Source: Methylophilus methylotrophus DSM 46235 = ATCC 53528 (GTDB taxonomy: Bacteria; Pseudomonadota; Gammaproteobacteria; Burkholderiales; Methylophilaceae). Taken from it: 64,000 bases of DNA. The position numbers were made by a program, and so were the translations under genes. Numbering within the stretch: position 1 is the stretch's first letter; the number at the start of each line of letters is the position of its first letter. Under the pieces are notes generated by a model. That model was not told the DNA's origin and did not search any database. It worked only from the letters and a program-made list of their open reading frames with translations. The DNA lies in the NCBI RefSeq assembly GCF_000378225.1, contig NZ_KB905141.1, positions 511,326 to 575,325 of the forward strand, given 5' to 3'. Positions 35,811-48,443 of the stretch are shown piece after piece.

Positions 35811-36842
35811 ATGAATATCTGGCTCAGACGGTTTATCAAACATAGAGACTCTGCCTTGCTGGCACTGGCATTGGTCTTTTTGCTGGCGGCGATTCTGCGT
35901 CCGAGCATTCCGTTCAAACACAACATTTATACCTACCTGCTGGTAGCAGATATCTCGCAAAGTATGAATGCGTCGGACATGACTTTACGCGGTAAAAAAG
36001 TCACGCGGCTGGAATACATGCAGAACATGATGCATGAGATTGTGGCTTCGCTCCCCTGTGATACCAAAGTCAGCATTGGCCTGTTTGCCGGTAACTCTGT
36101 CGCAGCGATGTATGCCCCCATCGAAGTCTGCAAGAACTTTGCGGCGATTCAGGACACGATTGAACACCTGGACTGGCGCATGGCCTGGTCAGGCAACAGC
36201 CGTTTGCGTGAAAGCCTGTTCGTGACGGCAAAAGTGGTCCGTGGCATGTCTGAACCTGCCCAAGTCGTGTATTTTACCGATGGTGAAGAAGCCCCTAAAC
36301 TGCACGCCTTCAACACGAAAAGCCTGGAAGAGTTTCAGGGCGGTAACGACTGGATATTTGTCGGCATCGGTACTGAAGAAGGCGTGGCTATTCCCAAACT
36401 GAGTGAAGATAACCAGGTGATTGGCTACTGGTCAAATGAGAGTTTTGCCATGCAGCCGGGCATTGCGCAGATTTCAGAAAGCACATTGGGGGTGCGTGAT
36501 GATAACGTCGCCACCGGCGAACATGACCGCTATATTTCCAAACTCGCTTCTGAGTATATGGAAAGCCTGACTCAAGAGATTGGTGCTAAATACGTTAAAG
36601 GCGACAGCACCTACCATGTATTACAGGCCATGAAATCACAGCCTCCGGCAAGGCGTGATATTGCGCCATTACCACTAAGCTGGATATTCGCCACCCTGGC
36701 TGGGCTGTGCGTGCTTGGCATGTATGCCAGCAGGCATCCAATGCGTCAAATAAAACAAAATCTCAAGATTTACCGTCAGGAAATCAAGTCCAGACTATTC
36801 ACTAAAAACGAGGCTGTCGCACACGACAATCATTTTCAGTAA
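35811..36842 (+). CDS. mxaL: vWA-domain membrane protein, MxaL-like (first copy)
   Basis: 343 residues: N-terminal membrane segment (about 14-30), von Willebrand A domain with intact MIDAS DISQS (Asp47, Ser49, Ser51), a C-terminal transmembrane segment (SWIFATLAGLCVLGMYA) and a cytoplasmic tail ending SxxVAHDNHF. It follows mxaK by 45 bases and is followed by a close paralogue, evidently a tandem duplication. Confidence 0.82.
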   Translation: MNIWLRRFIKHRDSALLALALVFLLAAILRPSIPFKHNIYTYLLVADISQSMNASDMTLRGKKVTRLEYMQNMMHEIVASLPCDTKVSIGLFAGNSVAAMYAPIEVCKNFAAIQDTIEHLDWRMAWSGNSRLRESLFVTAKVVRGMSEPAQVVYFTDGEEAPKLHAFNTKSLEEFQGGNDWIFVGIGTEEGVAIPKLSEDNQVIGYWSNESFAMQPGIAQISESTLGVRDDNVATGEHDRYISKLASEYMESLTQEIGAKYVKGDSTYHVLQAMKSQPPARRDIAPLPLSWIFATLAGLCVLGMYASRHPMRQIKQNLKIYRQEIKSRLFTKNEAVAHDNHFQ

Positions 36843-36901
36843 ACAAAAACGCCCACCCTCTGTCATCCTAGGCCAGTGATGGGGCCATAAGAGAGTTGAC
36901 C

Positions 36902-37936
36902 ATGAAAAAACAATGGCTTAGGTACTGGCTGCACCATCGCGACACCCTGTTATTGGTCCTGGCGTTAATTTTCCTTCTAGGCGCAGTCCTGAGACCCAGT
37001 ATTCCAGTCAAGCGCAACATTCACACCTACTTCCTCATTGCAGACGTGACACAGAGCATGAATGCCAAGGATATGGCCCTCAACAACCATACCGTCAGCC
37101 GGCTGGACTATACCAAACGCATGATACACGACATTGTCGCCCAACTGCCCTGCCACACCCGCATAAGCATCGGCATCTTTGCCGGTGATGCAGTGGCGGC
37201 CCTGTATACCCCAATGCAAGTCTGCCAGCATTTTTCTGCCATTCATGAAACCATAGAGCACCTGGACTGGCGCATGGCCTGGACCGGTAATAGCCAGTTG
37301 CGCGAAAGTCTGGTGATCACTGCCAAACTGTTACGCCAGATGCCTGAAGCAACCAAAGCCGTGTATTTTACCGATGGTGATGAAGCGCCCCTGCTACACG
37401 CCTTCAATACACGCAACCTCAAAGACTTTCAGGGCGGTGAAGGCTGGTTTTTTGTGGGGATAGGGAGCGATCAAGGCGTGGGCATTCCCAAGCTGACGGA
37501 GGATAACCAGATGATCGGTTACTGGTCGAATGAAAGCTTTGCCGTTCAACCAAATATTGCACAAGTAACGGCCAGCAAAAGCAGTGGTCGCGATGACAGC
37601 GTAGCTGTCTCGGAATATGACCGCTTCATTTCCAAGCGTGCCTCAGGCTACCTGCAAAAACTGTCAGAGGAGATTGGCGCACAATACCTGGATGGAGATG
37701 ACCCACATACCGTGCTCAAAACCATACAAAGCCGCGAATCCCCTCGACACGAAATTGTTGCCTACTCTATAGACTGGCTACTCGCTACTGTAGCTGGACT
37801 ATGCATTCTGGGCACAGGCATCAGCCGCGACTCACTCCGTCACCTCAGACACAGGTTCAAACTTTATCGTAATGATGTCAGAACCAGATTTTTTGCGCGC
37901 AGTGAATCGGTAGCGCATGACAATCACTTTTCCTGA
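36902..37936 (+). CDS. vWA-domain membrane protein, MxaL-like (second copy)
   Basis: 344 residues from ATG 36902, preceded by AAGAGAG. It is similar to the preceding gene product over its whole length (shared HNI/RNI-TY, EHLDWRMAW, LTEDNQ-IGYWSNESFA and the C-terminal SVAHDNHF). Its MIDAS reads DVTQS (Asp48, Thr50, Ser52), with Thr replacing the first Ser of the usual DxSxS, which may alter metal binding. No mxaD-like gene follows; the next gene is on the other strand. Confidence 0.8.
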   Translation: MKKQWLRYWLHHRDTLLLVLALIFLLGAVLRPSIPVKRNIHTYFLIADVTQSMNAKDMALNNHTVSRLDYTKRMIHDIVAQLPCHTRISIGIFAGDAVAALYTPMQVCQHFSAIHETIEHLDWRMAWTGNSQLRESLVITAKLLRQMPEATKAVYFTDGDEAPLLHAFNTRNLKDFQGGEGWFFVGIGSDQGVGIPKLTEDNQMIGYWSNESFAVQPNIAQVTASKSSGRDDSVAVSEYDRFISKRASGYLQKLSEEIGAQYLDGDDPHTVLKTIQSRESPRHEIVAYSIDWLLATVAGLCILGTGISRDSLRHLRHRFKLYRNDVRTRFFARSESVAHDNHFS

Positions 37937-37986
37937 CTGATGTGTCACTCACTCAAGCATCCTCATCCACGGTACTGCTCTTGAAT

Positions 37987-38478
37987 CTAAGTCTCAAACT
38001 TGAGCCCCCAGCGTAACCATACACGCAAAGCGCTGAGTGATTGTTTGCCCGCATGATCAGGCAAGATCAATAATCGACATGGCAATAGCCAGCGATGCCA
38101 ATGGATGACATCAGTCTCCTCTACATTCAATGGTGACTGGAACTGTACATGCAAAACCATACACCATGGATGTACCACTGTATCTGGTAACACGTTCACT
38201 TTCCAGACTTGCCCCAGGGTATTTACCAACGTCATCTCGCCATAAACATCTACCCTGAGCGATTGGACACTTAATCGCCAGCCTGTTGCTAATTGCCGGC
38301 TAAAACTCCAAAGACAAGCCAGCAGATAGATCGCTGTCAGCGCTACACTCCACTGCCAGGGCAAGCAATACCAAACTGAACTCAGCACAAGCATTGAAAA
38401 TACCACACACCAACCCCATAAAAAATTGGAAGGGTGAAAGGAAATTTCAATTTCAGTTGGTAAAATAGGTTTTTTCAT
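37987..38478 (-). CDS. YgfX-family membrane protein
   Basis: 163 residues with two transmembrane segments (about 19-36 and 41-58), then a soluble domain ending in LLILPDHAGKQSLSALRVWLRWG, the hallmark C-terminus of YgfX/CptA proteins. In E. coli YgfX is encoded beside ygfZ and sdhE and was proposed to act as a toxin on cytoskeletal proteins; here it diverges from ygfZ, and no sdhE is adjacent. The call rests on C-terminal motif plus context. Confidence 0.72.
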   Translation of the reverse strand: MKKPILPTEIEISFHPSNFLWGWCVVFSMLVLSSVWYCLPWQWSVALTAIYLLACLWSFSRQLATGWRLSVQSLRVDVYGEMTLVNTLGQVWKVNVLPDTVVHPWCMVLHVQFQSPLNVEETDVIHWHRWLLPCRLLILPDHAGKQSLSALRVWLRWGLKFET

Positions 38479-38539
38479 TGTGCATCGATGAGTACATACT
38501 CAGTATTCAGCCATGCGCCATCCTCAAGGAATCGCATTT

Positions 38540-39544
38540 ATGTCTAGCATCGCATGGCAACAATTTTTAATCTCCCAGGGAGCGCAGTTTAATGCGCAGG
38601 CAGAAGCCTCGTTTGCAGCGCCTGATATTCCGGCACCGGCACAGTTGTTTGATCTGTCTACGCTTGGGATGATTGCAATCAGTGGCGCAGACGCCCTCAC
38701 CTTTCTGCAAGGCCAATTCACTAATGATATCAAGCAAGTCGGCCAAGCAGCGCAGTTCACAGGCTACTGTACGGCAAAAGGTCGCTTGTTGGCATTGTTT
38801 TATGCATTCAGCATGAACGATGTGATCTACCTGCAATGTCCCAGGACATTAATTCCAGACCTGGTCAAACGTTTGCGTATGTTTGTCTTGCGCAGCAAAG
38901 TGGTGGTGGAAGACGTCAGTGAGCAATTCGTCATTCTTGGTCTGGCAAGTACCGAGTCAGCCGCGCCTATCCAGCATTTACCATTACATCCGCATGAAAC
39001 CAGTCAAACAGCACTAGGGACAGTGATCCGGTTAACAGATAGCCATGGCAAACAAAGGGCCCAACTTATCGTGCCTGCAGAGCAAGCAGAACAGGCCTGG
39101 AAAACACTGAGTGCATCATTCAGTCCGGCAAGTAGCAGCACATGGGAAGTATTGGATATCCAGGCAGGTATTCCACAAGTGTACCCGGCAACCAAAGAGC
39201 AGTTTGTCCCGCAAATGATCAACCTGGATGCATTGAACGGCATCAACTTTAAAAAAGGCTGCTACACCGGCCAGGAAATCGTGGCACGCACGCATTACCT
39301 AGGCAAAGTCAAACGCCGTACCCTGCTGGCGCAAGTCGTAGCAGGCGATCAGGCTCCGCAAGCCGGTGACGTGATGCACGATGCCAACCAACAGGAAGCC
39401 GGACAACTGGTGCGCGTCGCTCCTGCAACAGACCAGGGCTACTGGGTACTGGCTGAATGCCGTCTCGAAGCGAAAGAAGCTGGCGCGATTACCTGGCAAG
39501 GCCAGCCATTACTATTCAAAGAATTACCTTATGCCTTACCATAA
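38540..39544 (+). CDS. ygfZ: tRNA-modifying/Fe-S maintenance protein YgfZ
   Basis: Folate-binding GcvT-like protein supporting Fe-S enzymes such as MiaB. 334 residues from ATG 38540, which has AAGGA at 38526-38530. The diagnostic motif KKGCYTGQEIVART with its functional cysteine is present. An in-frame upstream start at 38513 would add nine residues and lacks a ribosome site. A perfect terminator follows. Confidence 0.92.
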   Translation: MSSIAWQQFLISQGAQFNAQAEASFAAPDIPAPAQLFDLSTLGMIAISGADALTFLQGQFTNDIKQVGQAAQFTGYCTAKGRLLALFYAFSMNDVIYLQCPRTLIPDLVKRLRMFVLRSKVVVEDVSEQFVILGLASTESAAPIQHLPLHPHETSQTALGTVIRLTDSHGKQRAQLIVPAEQAEQAWKTLSASFSPASSSTWEVLDIQAGIPQVYPATKEQFVPQMINLDALNGINFKKGCYTGQEIVARTHYLGKVKRRTLLAQVVAGDQAPQAGDVMHDANQQEAGQLVRVAPATDQGYWVLAECRLEAKEAGAITWQGQPLLFKELPYALP

Positions 39545-39551
39545 AAATAGC

Positions 39552-39592
39552 GCACAATAAAAAAGGCGCTTGAAGCGCCTTTTTTATTGTGC
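39552..39592. terminator. Bidirectional terminator shared by ygfZ and ftsB
   Basis: Perfect 19-base arms (39552-39570 and 39574-39592, loop TGA) with core AAAAAAGGCGCT/AGCGCCTTTTTT. The last codons and the stop of ftsB on the minus strand lie inside the right arm. Confidence 0.93.
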
Positions 39593-40024
39593 ATGCAGAG
39601 TGGGAACCGGTGCAGCAAGGTTTGACTCCAGCGGTTTTCCGGTTGCTAATTTTGGATCCATCTGTTGGCGATCAAGCGGTTTGCCCTCAAGCTGTTTTTC
39701 GACTGTAGGCTTGGCTTCCAGTGGTGAAGTAGGCTTATTAGTGACTGGCTGTTTATTCTGTATCACCTGGTAAAACACTTCATCCTGTTTCACCAGCCCG
39801 AGCTCGCTACGGGCACGCTCTTCAATCGCCGATTGCCCCTGTTTCAGGTCACGCACCTCGGCTCGTAGTGTTTCATTGCGTTGCCGGTAGTACTCATTGC
39901 GTTTTTCGTGCGTTTCGATCTGCTGGGAATATTGCCAGACCCGCAACCAACCACCCTTGCCCAGCCACAATGGATATTGCAGCAGGGCAATCAGGACTAC
40001 AAATACGACCGTCAGTTTACGCAC
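39584..40024 (-). CDS. ftsB: Cell division protein FtsB
   Basis: Bitopic divisome protein that works with FtsQ and FtsL. 146 residues: transmembrane helix at about 4-20 (VVFVVLIALLQYPLWLG), coiled coil at about 30-65 (ETHEKRNEYYRQRNETLRAE), the conserved ERARSELGLVKQDEVFYQV motif, then a C-terminal proline/lysine-rich extension of about 50 residues, longer than in E. coli (103 residues). It follows eno, a common betaproteobacterial order. Confidence 0.92.
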   Translation of the reverse strand: MRKLTVVFVVLIALLQYPLWLGKGGWLRVWQYSQQIETHEKRNEYYRQRNETLRAEVRDLKQGQSAIEERARSELGLVKQDEVFYQVIQNKQPVTNKPTSPLEAKPTVEKQLEGKPLDRQQMDPKLATGKPLESNLAAPVPTLHAQ

Positions 40025-40054
40025 ATTCGCCTATGCCAATTCAATGCACCAGAC

Positions 40055-41341
<1,287 letters not shown>

Positions 41342-41456
41342 TTATTTTCCTTTTTAAGTCAAATTCAAAAACGTTTTTTAGCCGCCGATCAACGCAATTG
41401 TTTTTATACAGTCTGCATTTATCTGTGTATAACGGCGGTGGAAAGAATTTAGTTTT

Positions 41457-42296
41457 TTACAATGTTTGTTCTGCAAAACCGGCACGCTTAACCAGTTTGT
41501 CGAGGTCGACCAGCAGATGCAGTAAATCTTCCATTTTGCCTAATGGCCAGGCGTTAGGACCGTCCGACAAGGCTTTGCTTGGATCCGGATGCGTTTCCAT
41601 AAAGACGCCTGCGATACCGCTGGCGACGGCTGCGCGCGCCAACACTGGTACGAACTCACGTTGGCCACCACTTTTCTCGCCCTGCCCGCCTGGTTGCTGT
41701 ACCGAGTGAGTGGCATCAAACACCACCGGGCAGTTGGTTTCGCGCATAATGGCCAGGCCGCGCATATCAGAGACCAGCGTGTTGTAACCAAAAGAAGCAC
41801 CACGCTCGCACACCATGATATTGTCAGCCCCCCCGTTGGCTTCTTTGGCCTTGTTGACCACCTGCTTCATGTCTCCGGGAGCCAAAAATTGGCCCTTTTT
41901 GATATTCACAGGCTTGCCGGATTGTGCACAGGCAACAATAAAGTCAGTCTGGCGGCACAGGAAAGCCGGCGTTTGTAACACATCCACCACGGCCGCCACG
42001 TGCGGCACTTGCTCTTCGGTGTGTACATCGGTCAGGATAGGGACGCCAATTTGCGCACGTACTTCGTCCAGAATTTTCAGACCCTCTTCCATGCCAAAGC
42101 CACGGAAGGTTTTAGTCGAGCTACGGTTGGCTTTGTCGTATGAAGACTTATAAATAAACGGTACGCCAACATGTGCCGCCATTTCTTTCAACTGACCAGC
42201 CGTATCAATGGCCATCTGTTTGGACTCAATGACGCAAGGACCCGCAATTAAAAACAACGGATGCTCCAGACCTACGTCAAAACCACATAATTTCAT
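41457..42296 (-). CDS. kdsA: 3-deoxy-D-manno-octulosonate 8-phosphate synthase
   Basis: Condenses arabinose 5-phosphate and phosphoenolpyruvate to make KDO 8-phosphate for lipopolysaccharide. 279 residues with [22 protein letters not shown], and the KDO8PS-type [15 protein letters not shown] and [12 protein letters not shown] motifs. Eighteen bases after pyrG. Confidence 0.96.
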   Translation of the reverse strand: MKLCGFDVGLEHPLFLIAGPCVIESKQMAIDTAGQLKEMAAHVGVPFIYKSSYDKANRSSTKTFRGFGMEEGLKILDEVRAQIGVPILTDVHTEEQVPHVAAVVDVLQTPAFLCRQTDFIVACAQSGKPVNIKKGQFLAPGDMKQVVNKAKEANGGADNIMVCERGASFGYNTLVSDMRGLAIMRETNCPVVFDATHSVQQPGGQGEKSGGQREFVPVLARAAVASGIAGVFMETHPDPSKALSDGPNAWPLGKMEDLLHLLVDLDKLVKRAGFAEQTL

Positions 42297-42313
42297 GAAT
42301 ATTCCTTAATTTA

Positions 42314-43975
<1,662 letters not shown>

Positions 43976-44085
43976 TTACAGACGGGAGAACATTTTACCG
44001 TAAAGCCCCCTCGCCCACAATGAACGCAATGGAGAATTTCTGTGGAAGACTCGCCAATCCAGCCTGCCAAGCATACAATTCAGGC

Positions 44086-44925
44086 ATGATTACTTATGAA
44101 TCCAATGCCCCTTCACTATGGCAATCACTGCTACCAAAACCCGACGCAACCAGCCATAAGTATAGCCGCGGTTACGTATTGATATACGGCGGCTACCCAA
44201 CAACAGGCGCAGCAAGACTAGCTGCATTTGCAGCCGCGAGGACCGGGGCAGGCATGACTGCGATTGCCGTCCCCGAGATCGCCTTAGCGATTTATGCCAG
44301 CCATCTACTGAGCATCATGGCCAAGCCATATTCAACAGCAGCGCAATTAGACGCGCTGATCACTGATAAAAGGGTGGGCGCTTTTTTAATTGGTCCGGGT
44401 GCAGGTGTAACCGAAGAAACTCAGCACAGCACAATCGCGATGTTACGCACAGAAAATCCTGTCGTGATTGATGCAGATGCGTTGACCGTATTTGCAAAAC
44501 AGGCCACGCTTCTGAAGACTTCAATAGTAGCGCCCTGCATCCTGACGCCGCACGACGGCGAATTTGAACGCATGTTTGGCACCTCCCCTGGCAGCCAACT
44601 CCATGAGCGTATTCAGCATACCTTATGGGCAGCAGCACAAACGGGCGCAGTCGTGTTACTAAAAGGCGCACAAACGGTAATTGCCTCGCCCAATGGCCGT
44701 GTGATTGTCAATGAACACGCGCCTGCCACATTGGCAACTGCTGGGGCAGGAGATGTATTGGCCGGCATCATTACCGGCCTGCTGGCGCAAGGCATGCCAG
44801 CGCTGGAGGCCGCCGCAACTGGCTGTTGGATACATAGTGAAGCAGCGAGAATGTTCGGGATTGGACTGATTGCGGAGGATATTCCGGAATATATCCCGGC
44901 AGTGCTAGCGCAGTTGATGGCCTAA
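44086..44925 (+). CDS. nnrD: ADP/ATP-dependent NAD(P)H-hydrate dehydratase
   Basis: Repairs hydrated NAD(P)H. 279 residues from ATG 44086; an in-frame start 66 bases upstream is possible but would add an unusual N-terminus. Ribokinase-like fold with GGYPTTGAARLAAFAAARTGAGMT, a GPGAG motif, CILTPHDGEFERMFG and the signature LATAGAGDVLAGIITGLLAQG. The epimerase (NnrE) half of bifunctional YjeF proteins is absent, so an epimerase should be encoded elsewhere. Confidence 0.9.
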   Translation: MITYESNAPSLWQSLLPKPDATSHKYSRGYVLIYGGYPTTGAARLAAFAAARTGAGMTAIAVPEIALAIYASHLLSIMAKPYSTAAQLDALITDKRVGAFLIGPGAGVTEETQHSTIAMLRTENPVVIDADALTVFAKQATLLKTSIVAPCILTPHDGEFERMFGTSPGSQLHERIQHTLWAAAQTGAVVLLKGAQTVIASPNGRVIVNEHAPATLATAGAGDVLAGIITGLLAQGMPALEAAATGCWIHSEAARMFGIGLIAEDIPEYIPAVLAQLMA

Positions 44926-44933
44926 AAGGCCTT

Positions 44934-45389
44934 TTATCGCTCGCGCGCCTTGTTTTTGAGCAACTGGCTTTGCTCGCGCTTCCAGTCTTTTTCGCGCTCA
45001 ACATCACGCTTATCATGCTGTTTTTTGCCTTTGGCCAGGCCAATCTGCACCTTGATACGGCCACGCGTAAAATGCATATCTAGCGGCACGATTGTATAGC
45101 CGGAGCGCTCAACTTTACCAATCAGCTTGGCAATTTCTTCATTGTGCAGCAACAATTTACGCGTACGAATCGCATCAGGGCGGACATGGGTAGACGCCGA
45201 ACCTAGTGGCGTGATGTGACAGCCTATCAGGTAAATTTCGCCGCGCATGATGACCACATAGGCCTCTTTCAAGTTAATGCGGTTGTCGCGAATGGCTTTG
45301 ACTTCCCATCCCTCGAGCACAATACCGGCCTCGTATTTTTCTTCGATAAAGTAGTCAAAAAACGCTTTTTTATTTTGCGCGATGGTCAT
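44934..45389 (-). CDS. smpB: SsrA-binding protein SmpB
   Basis: Partner of tmRNA in trans-translation. 151 residues from ATG 45389, giving [17 protein letters not shown] as usual; a TTG fifteen bases upstream is less likely. [16 protein letters not shown], the [16 protein letters not shown] core and a lysine/arginine-rich C-terminal tail are present. It diverges from ratA. No tmRNA gene was seen in the window. Confidence 0.96.
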   Translation of the reverse strand: MTIAQNKKAFFDYFIEEKYEAGIVLEGWEVKAIRDNRINLKEAYVVIMRGEIYLIGCHITPLGSASTHVRPDAIRTRKLLLHNEEIAKLIGKVERSGYTIVPLDMHFTRGRIKVQIGLAKGKKQHDKRDVEREKDWKREQSQLLKNKARER

Positions 45390-45470
45390 AACGCTGGTGT
45401 GCAAGCTTAAATCACTTAAAATAGCATTTTAACCCAAAACCCCGCTTCATTCCGGTACGATTGATTCTCC

Positions 45471-45905
45471 ATGGCACAAGTAGAAAAAACCGTTTTAGTG
45501 ATGCATTCCTGCGCAACCATGTTTCAACTGGTAGACGCGGTGGAAGATTACCCAAGTTTTTTGCCGTGGTGCGGCGGCAGTGAGCTGATTGAACGCACGG
45601 AGGAAATCACACAGGCCACCATCCACATACGCTACCACGGGTTGCAACAACATTTTACGACGCGCAATCACAAACAGTTTCCCAACCGTATGGACATTAC
45701 GCTGGTAGATGGGCCTTTCAAGCAACTGACCGGTCACTGGCACTTCACCGCTTTGCGGGAGGACGCCTGCAAAATTGAGTTCAAACTGGAATATGTGTTT
45801 GCCAACAGCCTGGTAGAACGCATCATTTCGCCGGTATTCAGCCATATCGCCAACACCTTTGTCGATAGCTTTGTGAAGCAGGCCGACAAACTGCTCTTGA
45901 AATAA
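45471..45905 (+). CDS. ratA: RatA/Coq10 (START-like) family protein
   Basis: 144-residue single-domain polyketide-cyclase/START fold protein. The N-terminus VEKTVLVMHSCATMFQLVDAVEDYPSFLPWC is typical of RatA. In E. coli it was described as a toxin blocking 70S assembly; homologues bind ubiquinone, and either role is possible. Position beside smpB and followed by rnfH is conserved. Confidence 0.9.
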   Translation: MAQVEKTVLVMHSCATMFQLVDAVEDYPSFLPWCGGSELIERTEEITQATIHIRYHGLQQHFTTRNHKQFPNRMDITLVDGPFKQLTGHWHFTALREDACKIEFKLEYVFANSLVERIISPVFSHIANTFVDSFVKQADKLLLK

Positions 45906-45909
45906 GCAC

Positions 45910-46233
45910 ATGCAGCCAGTCAAGCCTGACACCATCACAGTGGAAGTTGCCTACGCCCTACCCCATGTGCAAAGCCTTATCACATTGCAGGTCGCGCAAG
46001 GGACGACCGCCCTGCAAGCGATCTTGCAATCAGGGATTCTGGAAAAACATCAGGAAATTTCCTTAGCAACAATCACTTTGGGAATCTTTGGCACGAAAGT
46101 CTCAGCCGATAGGCTTTTGCAGGCAATGGATCGTGTGGAGATTTATCGGCCACTGCGAGCAAATCCCAAGGAAGCCAGACGGCAGCGCATTGCTGCCAAA
46201 AATGGGAAACTTAAAACAAAACAATTAAAGTGA
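45910..46233 (+). CDS. rnfH: RnfH family ubiquitin-like protein (RatB)
   Basis: 107-residue beta-grasp protein: VEVAYALPHVQSLITLQVAQGTTA, LGIFGTKVSADRLLQAMDRVEIYRPLRANPKEARRQR-type ending with a basic tail. Four bases after ratA, its usual partner. Historically proposed as antitoxin RatB, but the function is unproven. Confidence 0.88.
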   Translation: MQPVKPDTITVEVAYALPHVQSLITLQVAQGTTALQAILQSGILEKHQEISLATITLGIFGTKVSADRLLQAMDRVEIYRPLRANPKEARRQRIAAKNGKLKTKQLK

Positions 46234-46247
46234 TTGACGCGTTTGGG

Positions 46248-46724
46248 TTACTCAGGTGGACAATTTTCGTCAATCTCCTGCTGCGCCCGCGCCAACCCCT
46301 CCCTGATCTGGTCATCAGTTAAAAATTCCCTCTGCCCTTCTTCATTGACATTTTGCATACGGCCACCTACCGCATAATTGCGGTAATTACTACGCGCAGC
46401 AGCACAATTTTGGGCTTTCTGGCGTTCCTGCATCGCTTTCAAAGCCTCGGCTTCCGGGGAGGGAGTGACTGCTTCACGATTTTCCACAGGCTTCTTGTTG
46501 GCGGGTACGGTGTCCTCATGCTGATATGCATCGGAGCGTGTCAACGGAATATCATTGGGCACAGTGGCTGCCTTGATTTTTTGCGTACCTGTCCCCGTGT
46601 TTTTGGGGGGCACATCCGAATAATTCATGACGCCTTTTTCATCACGCCATTTATAAATTTCAGCCCCTGCTGACTGAATGCAACACAGTGCCAACGCCAA
46701 CAGCAGCTTTAAAGTCATTTTCAT
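46248..46724 (-). CDS. DUF4124 domain periplasmic protein
   Basis: 159 residues from ATG 46724, which follows GGAAAAG. Signal peptide (LKLLLALALCCIQSAGA), then the DUF4124 motif EIYKWRDEKGVMNYSDVPP, a low-complexity Glu/Pro/Lys middle, and a C-terminal Cys-containing helical region (QNCAAARSNYRNYAVGG). Common and uncharacterised in betaproteobacteria. Confidence 0.85.
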   Translation of the reverse strand: MKMTLKLLLALALCCIQSAGAEIYKWRDEKGVMNYSDVPPKNTGTGTQKIKAATVPNDIPLTRSDAYQHEDTVPANKKPVENREAVTPSPEAEALKAMQERQKAQNCAAARSNYRNYAVGGRMQNVNEEGQREFLTDDQIREGLARAQQEIDENCPPE

Positions 46725-46811
46725 CAATCTTTTCCATCCGCACTTACGAAAACATCCATGCATAAACCATGCCAAACATCTTCACATCCCTAGCAAAAAA
46801 TGCAAAACGCT

Positions 46812-46840
46812 TTGTCAAGGCAAAGTGAAATCGGTATAAT
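46812..46840 (+). promoter_or_regulatory. Sigma-70 promoter of guaB
   Basis: TTGTCA (46812-46817), 17-base spacer, TATAAT (46835-46840), predicted start near 46847, then AAGGA at 46856 before the guaB ATG at 46866. Confidence 0.75.
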
Positions 46841-46856
46841 TATATTTTGGAGATAA

Positions 46857-48326
<1,470 letters not shown>

Positions 48327-48364
48327 CACGTATTGAAAAACGCAACTTAATCTATTTTAATCCA

Positions 48365-48437
48365 AGCCACAGAGGACACCGAGATCACAGAGAAAAGCCT
48401 TCTCTAAGACTCTGTGTCCTCTGTGCACTCTGTGGCT
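48365..48437. repeat. Imperfect inverted repeat (CACAGAG-type) between guaB and guaA
   Basis: Left arm 48365-48392 and right arm 48410-48437, 28 bases each, matching at 23 positions, made of CACAGAG/CTCTGTG units, with a 17-base loop. The right arm ends six bases before the guaA ATG. Similar CACAGAG-rich elements are scattered in several bacterial genomes. It could form a large mRNA hairpin controlling guaA translation or act as an intercistronic stabiliser. Confidence 0.8.
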
Positions 48438-48443
48438 AAACAA

